Assembly (NCBI GenBank): GCA_905213875.1 | Contig: CAJMJN010000003.1 | Coordinates: 1 to 64,000, forward strand | Origin: an uncultured Clostridium sp. | GTDB lineage: Bacteria > Bacillota > Clostridia > TANB77 > CAG-508 | Reading direction: 5' to 3' | DNA length: 64,000 nt | Part shown: piece after piece, positions 16,673-25,310 of the stretch | Layout: each line of letters opens with the position of its first letter | How positions within the stretch are numbered: position 1 is the stretch's first letter | Notes under the pieces: model-generated | What the model was told of the DNA's origin: nothing | The model's input: only the letters and a program-made list of their open reading frames with translations | Database searches by the model: none | Made by a program: the position numbers and the translations under genes

Positions 16673-17328
16673 TATTTATTTCCTCCTTCCACTTTCTTTT
16701 CTGGAAGAATTTCTCCTTTATAAATCCAAACTTTTACACCGATTTTTCCATATGTTGTGTCTGCTTCTGCAAATCCATAATCAATATCAGCTCTTAATGT
16801 TTGTAGTGGAATGTTTCCTTCTTTATAGAATTCTGTTCTAGCCATATCAGCTCCACCTAATCTACCAGAAACTGATGTTTTGATTCCTAAAGCTCCTGCT
16901 TTTACAGATTTTTGCATACATTGTTTCATAGCACGTCTGAATGAAATTCTTCTTTCTAGTTGACCAGCAATGTTTTCTGCAACTAATTGTGCATCTAAAT
17001 CAACATTTTTAACTTCAACTATGTTTATGTTAATATCTTTTCCAATTAATTTTTTAAGTTCAGCTCTTACGCTTTCAACTCCTGCTCCACCTTTTCCAAT
17101 TATAATTCCTGGTTTAGCAGCATATAAATTTACTTTTATAGCTTTTGCTGTTCTTTCTATTTCGATTTTAGAAATTCCAGCAAGATATAATTTTTTCTTT
17201 AAAAATTTACGAATCTTTTGATCTTCTACTAAATAATCTGCAAAATTTCTAGAATCTGCATACCATTTTGAGTTCCAATCTCTGATTACACCTACTCTAA
17301 ATCCTGTTGGATGTACTTTTTGTCCCAT
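16672..17328 (-). CDS. rpsC: Ribosomal protein S3 (uS3)
   Basis: 218 residues with a central KH domain (GIIIGKGGAGVESVRAELKK) and a C-terminal S3 domain. It lines the mRNA entry channel and contributes to the ribosome's helicase activity. It begins 5 nt after the rplV stop. Confidence 0.98.
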   Translation of the reverse strand: MGQKVHPTGFRVGVIRDWNSKWYADSRNFADYLVEDQKIRKFLKKKLYLAGISKIEIERTAKAIKVNLYAAKPGIIIGKGGAGVESVRAELKKLIGKDININIVEVKNVDLDAQLVAENIAGQLERRISFRRAMKQCMQKSVKAGALGIKTSVSGRLGGADMARTEFYKEGNIPLQTLRADIDYGFAEADTTYGKIGVKVWIYKGEILPEKKVEGGNK

Positions 17329-17332
17329 GGAT

Positions 17333-17698
17333 TTAAGCCTCCTTTTCTTTTAATACTATTGTTATATGACTTGTTCTTTTTCTAATTCTTACTGCTGAAC
17401 CTTTTGCTGCTGGTCTAATTCTTTTTAGAGTTGGACCTTGGTTAGCATAAATTTCAGCAACATATAAATTCTCATGTTTCATATCATGATTATTTTCAGC
17501 ATTTGCGATAGCTGATTTTAATAATTTTTCTAATATTTCTGATGATGCTTTTGGTGTAAATTTAACAATTGTTAATGCTTCATCAACATTTTTTCCTCTA
17601 ATTAAATCTGCTACTATTTTAACTTTTCTAGCAGAAATTCTAGAATATTTTAAAGTTGCTCTTGCTTCGTTTTTTACAACTGTTTCTTGCTCTTGCAC
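17333..17698 (-). CDS. rplV: Ribosomal protein L22 (uL22)
   Basis: 121 residues. The core LKYSRISARKVKIVADLIRGK and the beta-hairpin tip region GPTLKRIRPAAKGSAVRIRKRTSHITIVL, which reaches into the exit tunnel and is a known macrolide-resistance site in the family, are intact. A short extra N-terminus (MQEQETVVKNE) precedes the core. Confidence 0.98.
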   Translation of the reverse strand: MQEQETVVKNEARATLKYSRISARKVKIVADLIRGKNVDEALTIVKFTPKASSEILEKLLKSAIANAENNHDMKHENLYVAEIYANQGPTLKRIRPAAKGSAVRIRKRTSHITIVLKEKEA

Positions 17699-17736
17699 TA
17701 TATTTCCCTCCTTAACAACTAATTTTTCTCATTAAT

Positions 17737-18018
17737 TTATTTTCCAACTTTAGTTGTTTTGTCTCCTGCATGACCTTTGAATGTTCTTGTAGGAGCAAAT
17801 TCACCTAATTTATGACCTATCATTTCTTCTGCTATATATACTGGAACATGTTTTCTTCCATCATGTACAGCAATTGTATGTCCAACCATTTGTGGATATA
17901 TTGTAGAAGCTCTTGACCATGTTTTTAAAACTTCTTTGCTTCCATTTTCGTTCATAGCTTCGATTTTCTTTAATAATCTTTCTTCTACAAATGGTTTTTT
18001 CTTGCTTGATCTTGACAT
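17737..18018 (-). CDS. rpsS: Ribosomal protein S19 (uS19)
   Basis: 93 residues, 30S head protein that forms a complex with S13. MSRSSKKKPFVEERLLKKIE start and the VYIAEEMIGHKLGEFAPTRTFKGHAGDK block are diagnostic. It lies between rplB and rplV. Confidence 0.98.
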   Translation of the reverse strand: MSRSSKKKPFVEERLLKKIEAMNENGSKEVLKTWSRASTIYPQMVGHTIAVHDGRKHVPVYIAEEMIGHKLGEFAPTRTFKGHAGDKTTKVGK

Positions 18019-18035
18019 AAAGAATGTCCTCCTTC

Positions 18036-18869
18036 CTATTTACTGTTTCTTCTCTTAACAATAAATTTATTAGATAATTTCTTTTTATTTCTTGTTTTAT
18101 ATCCAAGAGCTGGTTTACTCCAAGGTGTTAATGGACCTGCGTGTCCTACTGGAGCTTTACCGTTACCACCACCATGAGGGTGATCTACTGGGTTCATTAC
18201 AGAACCTCTAACTGTTGGTCTTATACCCATATGACGTTTTCTTCCGGCTTTACCAATTTTAATATTCTCGTGTTCGCTATTTCCAACTACACCTATTGTT
18301 GCTCTACATTTAATTAAGATTAATCTCATTTCTCCTGATGGTAATCTTACATGAGCATATTTACCTTCTTTAGCCATTAATTGAGCACTTTGTCCAGCAG
18401 CTTTTACTAATTTTCCACCTTGTTTTGGATTTAATTCTATATTATGAATTAATGTACCTACTGGTATATTGCTAATTGGCATACAGTTACCAGGTTTAAT
18501 ATCAACGTTTTCTCCTGATATAACTTTATCTCCATCTGTTAATCCTTGTGGAGCTAAGATATATGCTTTTTCTCCATCTTCATATTGGATTAATGCTATG
18601 TTAGCACTTCTATTTGGATCATATTCAACACCAATTATTGTTGCTTCCATATCATCTTTTATTCTTTTAAAATCTATAATTCTATATTTTTGTCTGTTTC
18701 CACCACCATGATGTCTTACAGTGATTTTTCCATATGAGTTTCTACCTGCATGTTTTTTCTTTTTAGCAAGTAAAGATTTTTCAGGAGTTTTTTTAGTTAC
18801 TTCTGCAAAATCAGAAACTGTCATATTTCTTCTAGATGGTGTATAACCTTTAAAATGTTTTACTGCCAT
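18036..18869 (-). CDS. rplB: Ribosomal protein L2 (uL2)
   Basis: 277 residues. Contains GRNSYGKITVRHHGGGNRQKYRIIDF and the C-terminal VMNPVDHPHGGGNGKAPVG segment whose His lies close to the peptidyl-transferase centre. One of the most conserved proteins in the cluster. Confidence 0.99.
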   Translation of the reverse strand: MAVKHFKGYTPSRRNMTVSDFAEVTKKTPEKSLLAKKKKHAGRNSYGKITVRHHGGGNRQKYRIIDFKRIKDDMEATIIGVEYDPNRSANIALIQYEDGEKAYILAPQGLTDGDKVISGENVDIKPGNCMPISNIPVGTLIHNIELNPKQGGKLVKAAGQSAQLMAKEGKYAHVRLPSGEMRLILIKCRATIGVVGNSEHENIKIGKAGRKRHMGIRPTVRGSVMNPVDHPHGGGNGKAPVGHAGPLTPWSKPALGYKTRNKKKLSNKFIVKRRNSK

Positions 18870-18940
18870 TTTTAATTCTCTCCTTTTTAATATTTATTTT
18901 CCGAGTTTTCTCTCGATATTTTAATTTGGAAGTTATTTAA

Positions 18941-19288
18941 TTAAGCTCCCATAAATTCATCAATACTATCTTTGTATTTTTTGCTTATTTTTGTTACTTT
19001 TCCACCTTTAGCTAAATATGTTTGTTCGCTTGGGTTTGTATCTATTGTAACAATAGCTTTTTTCCAATCTGAAGTTTTTCCTGTATGGTATCCAACTCTT
19101 TTGCTTTTACCATTAACATTCATTGTATTTACTTTTAATACTTTAACTCCAAATAATTTTTCAATAGCTTTTGCTATTTCAACTTTTGTTGCTTTTTTGT
19201 TAACTTTGAAAGTGTATTTTCCTTCTTGTAATTCATCATTACTTTTTTCTGTAACAACTGGTGCTACTATAATTTCTTCTGGTAACAT
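18941..19288 (-). CDS. rplW: Ribosomal protein L23 (uL23)
   Basis: 115 residues, slightly longer than the usual 95-100 owing to the C-terminal tail (SKKYKDSIDEFMGA). Core: IIVAPVVTEKSNDELQEGKYTF and VNTMNVNGKSKRVG. It docks SRP and trigger factor at the exit tunnel. The start overlaps the rplD stop by one base. Confidence 0.97.
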   Translation of the reverse strand: MLPEEIIVAPVVTEKSNDELQEGKYTFKVNKKATKVEIAKAIEKLFGVKVLKVNTMNVNGKSKRVGYHTGKTSDWKKAIVTIDTNPSEQTYLAKGGKVTKISKKYKDSIDEFMGA

Positions 19289-19911
19289 TATGCGTACACC
19301 TCCTCTAATTTTTTAACAGTATCTACTGGTAAAACTAGATTGTTGTATTTTAATAAATCAAATACATTTATATTGTTTGCAGAAATTGTTTTAACTCCTT
19401 CAATGTTTCTTGCTGACATAACAACATTTGTATTGTTTTCTGGAAGAACGATTAATGTTTTTCCTTCTAATTTTAATGCTGATAAAGCTTTTACCATTGA
19501 TTTTGTTTTAATTTCTTTTAATTCTATTTTATCTAATACTGTTAATTCTTTTTCTAATACTTTAGAACTTAATACAGATCTTATAGCAAGTCTTCTTTCT
19601 TTTTTATTTACAGTATATCTGTATGAACGTGGTTTTGGTCCTAAAGCAATACCACCTTTAATCCATTGTGGTGCTCTTGTAGAACCTTGTCTTGCTCTAC
19701 CTGTTCCTTTTTGTCTCCATGGTTTTCTACCACCACCAGAAACTTCTGATCTTGTTTTTGTACTTTGTGTACCTTGTCTTTGATTTGCTAAATAATTTTT
19801 TAGTACACTGTGAACTATAGCTTCATTTGGTTCAATTCCAAATACGTTTTCAGCTAATTCTATATCACTTACTTTTTTACCGTTTAAATCATATACGTCT
19901 ACTTTTGGCAT
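19288..19911 (-). CDS. rplD: Ribosomal protein L4 (uL4)
   Basis: 207 residues. The exit-tunnel loop is clear: SEVSGGGRKPWRQKGTGRARQGSTRAPQWIKGG. In E. coli L4 also represses its own operon; whether the leader upstream of rpsJ is an L4 target here is not known. Confidence 0.98.
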   Translation of the reverse strand: MPKVDVYDLNGKKVSDIELAENVFGIEPNEAIVHSVLKNYLANQRQGTQSTKTRSEVSGGGRKPWRQKGTGRARQGSTRAPQWIKGGIALGPKPRSYRYTVNKKERRLAIRSVLSSKVLEKELTVLDKIELKEIKTKSMVKALSALKLEGKTLIVLPENNTNVVMSARNIEGVKTISANNINVFDLLKYNNLVLPVDTVKKLEEVYA

Positions 19912-19931
19912 TTCGTATTCCTCCTTCCTTT

Positions 19932-20567
19932 CTACTTACTAGCTTTTACAGTTGATTTTACTTTTAGTATAGCTCCTTTTGGTCCTGGAACGCTTCCTTT
20001 TACTAATAGTACATTTTTGTCTGTATCAACTTTTACTATTTCTAAGTTTTGTATTGTTACTGTTACTTTTCCCATATGTCCTGGTAATTTTTTACCTTTG
20101 AAAACTCTACCTGGAGTTGATGTTGCACCCATTGAACCTGGTCTTCTGTGGTACATTGAGCCATGTCCCATTGGTCCTCTGTGTTGTCCATGTCTTTTGA
20201 TAACACCTTGGAATCCTTTACCTTTTGAAGTTCCTTGGATATCTACTTTTTCTCCTGTTTCGAAGATGTCAACTTTTACTTCATCTCCTACTTTGTAGTT
20301 TTCTACTGAATCTAATCTGAATTCTCTTAAATGTTTTTTATTTGGTAATTTTGCTTTTGCAAAATGTCCTGCTTCTGGTTTGTTGATGTGTTTATCTTTC
20401 ACATCTCCATATCCTAATTGAATACTTTGGTATCCATCTGTTTCTACAGTTTTTATTTGAGCTACGATATTTCCTTCTGTTTCTATAGCTGTTACTGGTA
20501 TAACATTTCCTTTTTCGTCAAATATTTGTGTCATACCAACTTTTTTTCCTATAATTCCTTTTTTCAT
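19932..20567 (-). CDS. rplC: Ribosomal protein L3 (uL3)
   Basis: 211 residues. MKKGIIGKKVGMTQIFDEKGNVIPVTAIE start and the conserved central loop GKGFQGVIKRHGQHRGPMGHGS near the peptidyl-transferase centre. The gap from rpsJ is 139 nt with one hairpin. Confidence 0.98.
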   Translation of the reverse strand: MKKGIIGKKVGMTQIFDEKGNVIPVTAIETEGNIVAQIKTVETDGYQSIQLGYGDVKDKHINKPEAGHFAKAKLPNKKHLREFRLDSVENYKVGDEVKVDIFETGEKVDIQGTSKGKGFQGVIKRHGQHRGPMGHGSMYHRRPGSMGATSTPGRVFKGKKLPGHMGKVTVTIQNLEIVKVDTDKNVLLVKGSVPGPKGAILKVKSTVKASK

Positions 20568-20590
20568 TGTTTGTTTTCCTCCTAACTATT

Positions 20591-20634
20591 GGCTGATATT
20601 TTAATTTTACATTCTTATATATGTATTATCAGCT
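20591..20634. other. Hairpin in the rpsJ-rplC gap
   Basis: GGCTGATA at 20591-20598 pairs with TATCAGCT at 20627-20634 (one G-U pair on RNA). It lies immediately before the rplC ribosome site on the transcript. There is no U-run following, so it is a structural or processing hairpin rather than a terminator. Confidence 0.4.
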
Positions 20635-20706
20635 TGGTTTTTGTTTTTGAATTATTTTGAATTTTATTGATATTTATAATCATTTGTATTAAATAAATCA
20701 CAAAAA

Positions 20707-21027
20707 TTATAATTTAATTTCTATATCAACACCAGCTGGTAATTCTAATTTCATTAGGTTGTCAACTGTTTTTTGTGTTGGGTAAAGAATATCAATTACT
20801 CTTTTATGTGTTCTCATTTCGAATTGTTCTCTTGAATCTTTGTATTTGTGTGGAGAACGTAAAATTGTTACGATTTCTTTTTGTGTTGGTAATGGAATAG
20901 GACCTGAAACCTTTGCTCCTGTTTTTTTAGCAGTATCTACTATTTTTTCAGCAGACTGATCTAAAACTACATGGTCATATGCTTTTAGTCTTATTCTAAT
21001 TTTTTCACTTGTTGCTAAATTTGCCAT
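20707..21027 (-). CDS. rpsJ: Ribosomal protein S10 (uS10, NusE)
   Basis: 106 residues. Conserved IRIRLKAYDHVVLDQSAEKIV and SPHKYKDSREQFEMRTHKRVIDI. Besides its 30S role it pairs with NusB in antitermination. It is the first gene of the cluster here. The Firmicutes partners rpsL-rpsG-fusA-tuf are not upstream; ldh is. Confidence 0.98.
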   Translation of the reverse strand: MANLATSEKIRIRLKAYDHVVLDQSAEKIVDTAKKTGAKVSGPIPLPTQKEIVTILRSPHKYKDSREQFEMRTHKRVIDILYPTQKTVDNLMKLELPAGVDIEIKL

Positions 21028-21029
21028 TG

Positions 21030-21300
21030 TAATTTTCCCTCCTTTTATTGTTTTATTTTTTCGGCTTTTGCCGGAGATAGCAATTATTTGCTATCGAAAT
21101 TACCGTGGCAAGTTAAAACGCACTCAGGTGTTTTGAAAAATACCTGTATAAAAGCCCAAAATACGCATGATAATCTTGGGATAAGTGCTTTTTTATTTAG
21201 ATAACTTACCGCCTGGTCTTTGCCATGACATACTCCGCTAAAGTTCCCTCCATACTTACTTGTTGTAAGAATGTAGCCACATTTAGTTTCATCGCTTAAT
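21030..21300 (-). ncRNA. Structured 5' leader of the S10 operon
   Basis: About 270 nt lie between the promoter and rpsJ. In RNA order: a small hairpin CTTAC-aacaa-GTAAG (21270-21256); stem P1 GGTAAGTTA (21210-21202) with TAACTTGCC (21115-21107), one G-U; P2 GCACT (21188-21184) with AGTGC (21124-21120) inside it; then P3 CCCAA/TTGGG (21180-21155) and P4 CAGGT/ACCTG (21146-21125) as two arms of a three-way junction; then P5 GATAGCAA/TTGCTATC (21095-21076) and P6 CGGC-aaaa-GCCG (21073-21062). No intrinsic terminator is obvious. It probably is an autoregulatory or antitermination leader; I do not recognise a known riboswitch. Confidence 0.7.
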
Positions 21301-21312
21301 TCATGCTTTTAT

Positions 21313-21341
21313 ATTATACAATGAATCACTTACAAAGTCAA
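21313..21341 (-). promoter_or_regulatory. Sigma-A promoter of the S10-spc-alpha cluster
   Basis: On the minus strand a TTGACT -35 (21341-21336) and a perfect TATAAT -10 (21318-21313) are separated by 17 nt. It stands about 290 nt upstream of rpsJ and immediately before the structured leader. It is the best match to consensus in the window, as expected for ribosomal genes. Confidence 0.88.
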
Positions 21342-21361
21342 CCTTTTTTTACTATTTTCCA

Positions 21362-21505
21362 AATGATTTTGGGGACGGAGCAAAAAATCATTTTATAAAA
21401 ACACATAAAAATATCCTAGTGCATAAATTAAACACTAAGATATTTTTTATTTTAAGATCAGTTTGAAAGGTTTAAATGTTTTTTTGCTCCGTCCACAAAA
21501 TCATC
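21362..21505. repeat. Inverted-repeat element with GGGGACGGAGCAAAA-type ends, downstream of ldh
   Basis: The left arm (from 21362) reads AATGATTTTGGGGACGGAGC plus an A-run. The right arm (to 21505) reads a T-run plus GCTCCGTCCACAAAATCAT. The two pair over about 25 bp with a few mismatches. A nested hairpin, AAATATCCTAGTG/CACTAAGATATTT, lies inside and would serve as a terminator for ldh. A one-arm relative is at 56075-56104. Confidence 0.75.
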
Positions 21506-21511
21506 TTATAA

Positions 21512-22468
21512 TTATCCTTTTATTATTTTGTCTATTGATTGTTTTCTGAAATCCTTTATTACTTCACAACTATGATTTAATTTAGCTTGTTCTTCTTCAT
21601 CTAAGTCTAATTCTAATAATTCACGTACACCTTTACTATTTATTATAGCTGGTACACCAATATAAATATCATCTTGTCCATATTGACCATCTTTCAAATA
21701 TGTTGATACTGTTAATATTGAATTTTCATTATTTAAAATTGCTTTTACTAATCTATTTAATGCCATTCCTATTCCATAATATGTCGCTTTTTTCTTTTCT
21801 ATTATCTCATAAGCTGCATCTATAACACCTCTATGAATTTTGTCTAAATCTTTCATTGGATGATGATTATCTTTCATTATATCTTTTATACTTTTGCATC
21901 CAACATATGCATGTTTCCAAGGTACAAATGAAGAATCTCCATGTTCTCCCATTATATATGCATGTATGTTTTTACTTGATACTTTTAAATAATCTGCTAA
22001 TAAATAACGTAATCTAGCTGTATCTAAAACTGTTCCTGATCCGATTACTCTTGATTTTGGTAACCCTGACACTTCTGAAACTACATATGTCATTAAATCT
22101 ACTGGGTTACTTGCTACAACTATTACTCCATCAAATCCGCTAGCCATAATGTTTTCTGTTATTTGTTTCATTATTTTTGTATTAACTTCTGCAAGTTCTA
22201 ATCTTGTTTGCCCTGGTTTTTGTGCTATTCCAGCTGTTATTACAACTACTTGTGCATCTTTACATTCATCATATTCTCCAGCTTTTATAACCATTTTTTG
22301 TGGTGCATATGGTAATCCATGAGCCATATCCATTTCCTCACCTTTTGTTTTGTCTTTGTCAATATCAATCAGGATTAATTCATTAACTCCACCTTGATTT
22401 AACATAGAATATGCCATGCTCATTCCTACAAAACCTGTTCCTACTAAAACTACTTTTCCTTTTTTCAT
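21512..22468 (-). CDS. ldh: L-lactate dehydrogenase
   Basis: Reduces pyruvate to L-lactate with NADH, a fermentative end step. 318 residues from ATG 22468, which follows AAGGAG (an in-frame TTG at 22477 is inside the ribosome-site spacer). NAD-binding GTGFVG near the N-terminus, NPVDLMTYV, IGSGTVLDTARLR and the catalytic-His motif GEHGDSSF are all present. Malate dehydrogenases share the fold, but the overall pattern fits L-LDH. Monocistronic, closed by the inverted-repeat element. Confidence 0.93.
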   Translation of the reverse strand: MKKGKVVLVGTGFVGMSMAYSMLNQGGVNELILIDIDKDKTKGEEMDMAHGLPYAPQKMVIKAGEYDECKDAQVVVITAGIAQKPGQTRLELAEVNTKIMKQITENIMASGFDGVIVVASNPVDLMTYVVSEVSGLPKSRVIGSGTVLDTARLRYLLADYLKVSSKNIHAYIMGEHGDSSFVPWKHAYVGCKSIKDIMKDNHHPMKDLDKIHRGVIDAAYEIIEKKKATYYGIGMALNRLVKAILNNENSILTVSTYLKDGQYGQDDIYIGVPAIINSKGVRELLELDLDEEEQAKLNHSCEVIKDFRKQSIDKIIKG

Positions 22469-22620
22469 AAAAACCAACTCCTTATATATGTAGTCTTATT
22501 TTTTGCGCATATATTATACCACTTTTTTTCAATTTGCAAAAGATTTTTTAAAATTATTTTACTTTTTCTGTTAATTATGATATAATTTGCAAAAATAATT
22601 CAAAGTAAGGAGTGCTTTAT

Positions 22621-23178
22621 ATGAGTTCAGAATCAAATAATAATACCACTACTTTGGCTGAAAATAAGGTTTTGATTTTATATATATTAAATCTAATTGA
22701 TAACGATATTAGACAAGATGATTTATTTAAAATTATAACCTCTATAAATAATATGAATTATTTTATTTTCAAACAAGTTTTAACTGATTTGATAGAATCC
22801 AAATTAGTAGGTAGTTATACAAAAGAAGAAGAACCAGTAATCAAAATTACTTCTGAAGGAAAAAATGCATATATTCTTACCAAAGACGTTTTACCTGGAA
22901 TTTTAAAATTAAAAGCTGATAATATTTTCAAATCCGAATTTTCTTCAATAGAAAACGAATCTTCTATTATCGCTGAATTTATTCCAAAAAACGAAAATTC
23001 TTATACAGTAAAATGCAAAATTGTAGAAAATAATGAAACAATATTTGAAGTTAAATCTTTTGTAGGCTCACGTGAAAGAGCAAAAAAAATTGTTGATAAT
23101 TGGAACAAAAATGCCAATTCTATTTATCCAGAAATTTTAAATTTGTTATTAAAAGATTCTTCTAGCAATAATATCTAA
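22621..23178 (+). CDS. DUF4364 family protein
   Basis: 185 residues from ATG 22621 behind AAGGAG; a GTG at 22612 lies in the ribosome site. The N-terminal half has a winged-helix look (ILYILNLIDNDIRQDDLFKIITS...ITSEGKNA), followed by a mixed domain ending in an RERAKKIVDNWNKNANSIYPEIL helix. This matches the DUF4364 family, widespread in Clostridia and presumed transcription-related. A TATAAT lies at 22581-22586. Divergent from ldh. Confidence 0.8.
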   Translation: MSSESNNNTTTLAENKVLILYILNLIDNDIRQDDLFKIITSINNMNYFIFKQVLTDLIESKLVGSYTKEEEPVIKITSEGKNAYILTKDVLPGILKLKADNIFKSEFSSIENESSIIAEFIPKNENSYTVKCKIVENNETIFEVKSFVGSRERAKKIVDNWNKNANSIYPEILNLLLKDSSSNNI

Positions 23179-23314
23179 AAAAATATATATTATTTTATGT
23201 AATGCCATGCAAGCAATCAAACGAGCTGTGCGAGTGAGATTGGAGCAACTTACACAAATCAAAATCATAAGGTTGCGACACACAAGGCATAAATAAAATA
23301 ATATATATTTTTTA
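23177..23314. repeat. Long AT-rich inverted repeat between convergent genes
   Basis: AAATATATATTATTTTAT plus ATGCC on the left pairs with GGCAT plus ATAAAATAATATATATTT on the right, around an approximately 80-nt GC-richer interior containing TTGGAGCAACTTACACAA and GGTTGCGACACACAAGG. It separates the convergent DUF4364 and ylbF-like genes, so it can act as a bidirectional terminator. The structured interior is more than a terminator needs. Confidence 0.65.
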
Positions 23315-23331
23315 TTTTTATATTAACTTTT

Positions 23332-23667
23332 TTATTCCATTACATCTCTAATAGCTTCACCAATAATCTTATTTACATCTGCTATTAGGATATTAAATTT
23401 TGTTTCTGCTTCAAAAAACTTTTTAGCATCAGGATTTTCTACTAATTCTGCATACTCATTTTGTAATTGTTTATTTTTTTCTTCATCATTTTTTCCTGTT
23501 TGCATCATTGTTAATTGAATTTCATATCTTAATCTATCAAAATTTTCTATTTTTTCTTTTAAACTACTATTTAAATTTAATGCTTGTTTAGCCATTTTAT
23601 AATTAACATATTCTTCTGATTCTTTTATTTCACTTGCTAATCTATTTGCTGTATCATATACGTTCAT
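23332..23667 (-). CDS. YlbF/YmcA family protein
   Basis: 111 residues, almost fully helical, with the family pattern VYDTANRLASEIKESEEYVNYKMAKQAL at the start and LNSSLKEKIENFDRLR and FFEAETKFNILIADVNKIIGEAI later. In Bacillus, YlbF, YmcA and YaaT form a complex affecting RNase Y, sporulation and competence. Which paralog this is cannot be told from the sequence alone. It is followed upstream by a DUF3048 gene on the same strand. Confidence 0.85.
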   Translation of the reverse strand: MNVYDTANRLASEIKESEEYVNYKMAKQALNLNSSLKEKIENFDRLRYEIQLTMMQTGKNDEEKNKQLQNEYAELVENPDAKKFFEAETKFNILIADVNKIIGEAIRDVME

Positions 23668-23694
23668 TCTAATCTATTCCTCCACTTTTTTACT

Positions 23695-24780
23695 TTATTG
23701 ATTTACTGTATTAGTTGTTTCAGTATTTGTTACTAAATCAGTACCTTCGATTGTTACTTTAGCATCTGTTGGACATATATTTACAAATGTATTTCCATCA
23801 TTTACTTTTATGACATTTCCTTGCAAGTCTTGATATATAGTTTTACTATCTCTAGCTTCTTTTATACATTTTATTTTTATAGCTTTTCCATTTGTTATAT
23901 AATAACCCTCAAATGTTCCTATGTTTTTTAAACCTTGTCTTCCTTTGTTTTCTGTATCTGTTAATGTATAATTATCACAATAAGTTATTATGAGATTTTT
24001 TATTGTTATAGCATCTTTTGTATCCCAATCTTTTTGAGCTACACCTCTTGCATATCTTTTATATACTTTATTTTCTGAATCATATTCATATTTTACTGTT
24101 TGTAATTGAGAATGTGGAATCGTGATAGTTTCTGCACTTTCCCCATCTTCAAGATTAACTTCATCTGTTACATAGTTTAATACACTTTTTTCTGTTGATG
24201 TAGTTTTAAACTTTTTGCTTTCTGCTGATTTCTTTAAATTTGCCATACTAGTTACCGCATTGTGTGGTGCTGTTTTATCTTTTACTCTCCAGAATGTGCT
24301 TCCATCTTCTGATATTCCATTTATATCATTTATACTATATTTTTTTATATCACTTGCTGCTTGTGGACTTTGTCCAAAGTGTACATATATAGCATCATTT
24401 TCCATTGCATAATCTATAAAATAATGTCTAGCACTTCTAACTGGTCCAATTTTATCTACATCTGCACCTTTAAATAATGCCATTAGTCTTGTTTCTCCAC
24501 CTTCAACTACAATTTCATATACCATATATGCCTTTTGTAATCCTGCTTGTGGCCAAGCATCTTTATGGTTGTCTATCATTACTGCAAAAGGTCTTTCATT
24601 TCCTTGAAATATTTGCACTTTTTTTTCTTCTTTTGCTGTTCCAACTAATATATTATCTTCGTTTGACACTGTTGTTTCTTCTTTTTTACTTTGTGTTATC
24701 TTATATGCCAGTACTCCTCCGGCTACAATTACTAATATAACAAGTATTGTTATTAATACTTTTACTCCGCCTCTTTCCAT
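23695..24780 (-). CDS. DUF3048 domain protein, membrane-anchored (YerB-like)
   Basis: 361 residues. An N-terminal membrane helix (VLITILVILVIVAGGVLAYKI) is followed by an acidic/lysine linker and a DUF3048 domain: RPFAVMIDNHKDAWPQAGLQKAYMVYEIVVEGGETRLMALF, then GPVRSARHYFIDYA. A second conserved module follows from about residue 200 and ends in a short Thr/Asn tail. It is extracytoplasmic, with unknown function. Start ATG 24780 follows GAGGAG. Not a lipoprotein by sequence because no lipobox is seen. Confidence 0.88.
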   Translation of the reverse strand: MERGGVKVLITILVILVIVAGGVLAYKITQSKKEETTVSNEDNILVGTAKEEKKVQIFQGNERPFAVMIDNHKDAWPQAGLQKAYMVYEIVVEGGETRLMALFKGADVDKIGPVRSARHYFIDYAMENDAIYVHFGQSPQAASDIKKYSINDINGISEDGSTFWRVKDKTAPHNAVTSMANLKKSAESKKFKTTSTEKSVLNYVTDEVNLEDGESAETITIPHSQLQTVKYEYDSENKVYKRYARGVAQKDWDTKDAITIKNLIITYCDNYTLTDTENKGRQGLKNIGTFEGYYITNGKAIKIKCIKEARDSKTIYQDLQGNVIKVNDGNTFVNICPTDAKVTIEGTDLVTNTETTNTVNQ

Positions 24781-24833
24781 TTTATTCTCCTCTTATCATT
24801 ATATTTTTGATTTCCAGGTAACGTGTTTTTTCT

Positions 24834-25310
24834 CTAGCACTCTCTTAAAATTTTTAAATCATTTAATATCTTTTCTTCTTTAGGTCTCATTTTTACTTTA
24901 TCTTCTTCTTTTATATGGTCATATCCCATTACATGATAAAATCCATGAACGACCATATAACTTAACTCTCTTTCAAAACTATGACCATACTCTTTTGCTT
25001 GTTCTTCAACTCTTGCAATTGATATTATAATATCTCCCAAAACATCTTCATGTTCAAATTGTTTTTTAGCTATCATTTCATCTAGTTCTTGCTTTTCGAA
25101 CATTGGAAATGAAAGAACATCTGTCTCTTTGTCTATTTTTCTGTATTCTTTGTTTATCTTTCTTATATTTTCAGGATTTGTTAATGTTACTGTTAAACAT
25201 AATTTAGAGTCAGAAATTCCTTCTTCTTCAAAGCATTTTTCAACTACTTTTTTTATTGTTTTTTCATATTTACTATTTTCTTCTATGTCTTGATATATAA
25301 TTTCATACAT
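24834..25310 (-). CDS. ybeY: Endoribonuclease YbeY (16S rRNA maturation)
   Basis: 158 residues with the metal-binding motif HGFYHVMGYDH and the preceding TDVLSFPM block. YbeY processes the 16S rRNA 3' end and takes part in ribosome quality control. The start abuts the upstream unknown gene's stop. In most Clostridia phoH precedes it; here it does not. Confidence 0.95.
   Translation of the reverse strand: MYEIIYQDIEENSKYEKTIKKVVEKCFEEEGISDSKLCLTVTLTNPENIRKINKEYRKIDKETDVLSFPMFEKQELDEMIAKKQFEHEDVLGDIIISIARVEEQAKEYGHSFERELSYMVVHGFYHVMGYDHIKEEDKVKMRPKEEKILNDLKILREC

Noticed and set aside
21084..21293. A 69-codon open frame in the S10 leader (begins MKLNVATFLQQ)
   Set aside because: No ribosome site before the ATG, composition unlike nearby proteins, and it overlaps the stems P1-P5 whose pairing explains the sequence better.
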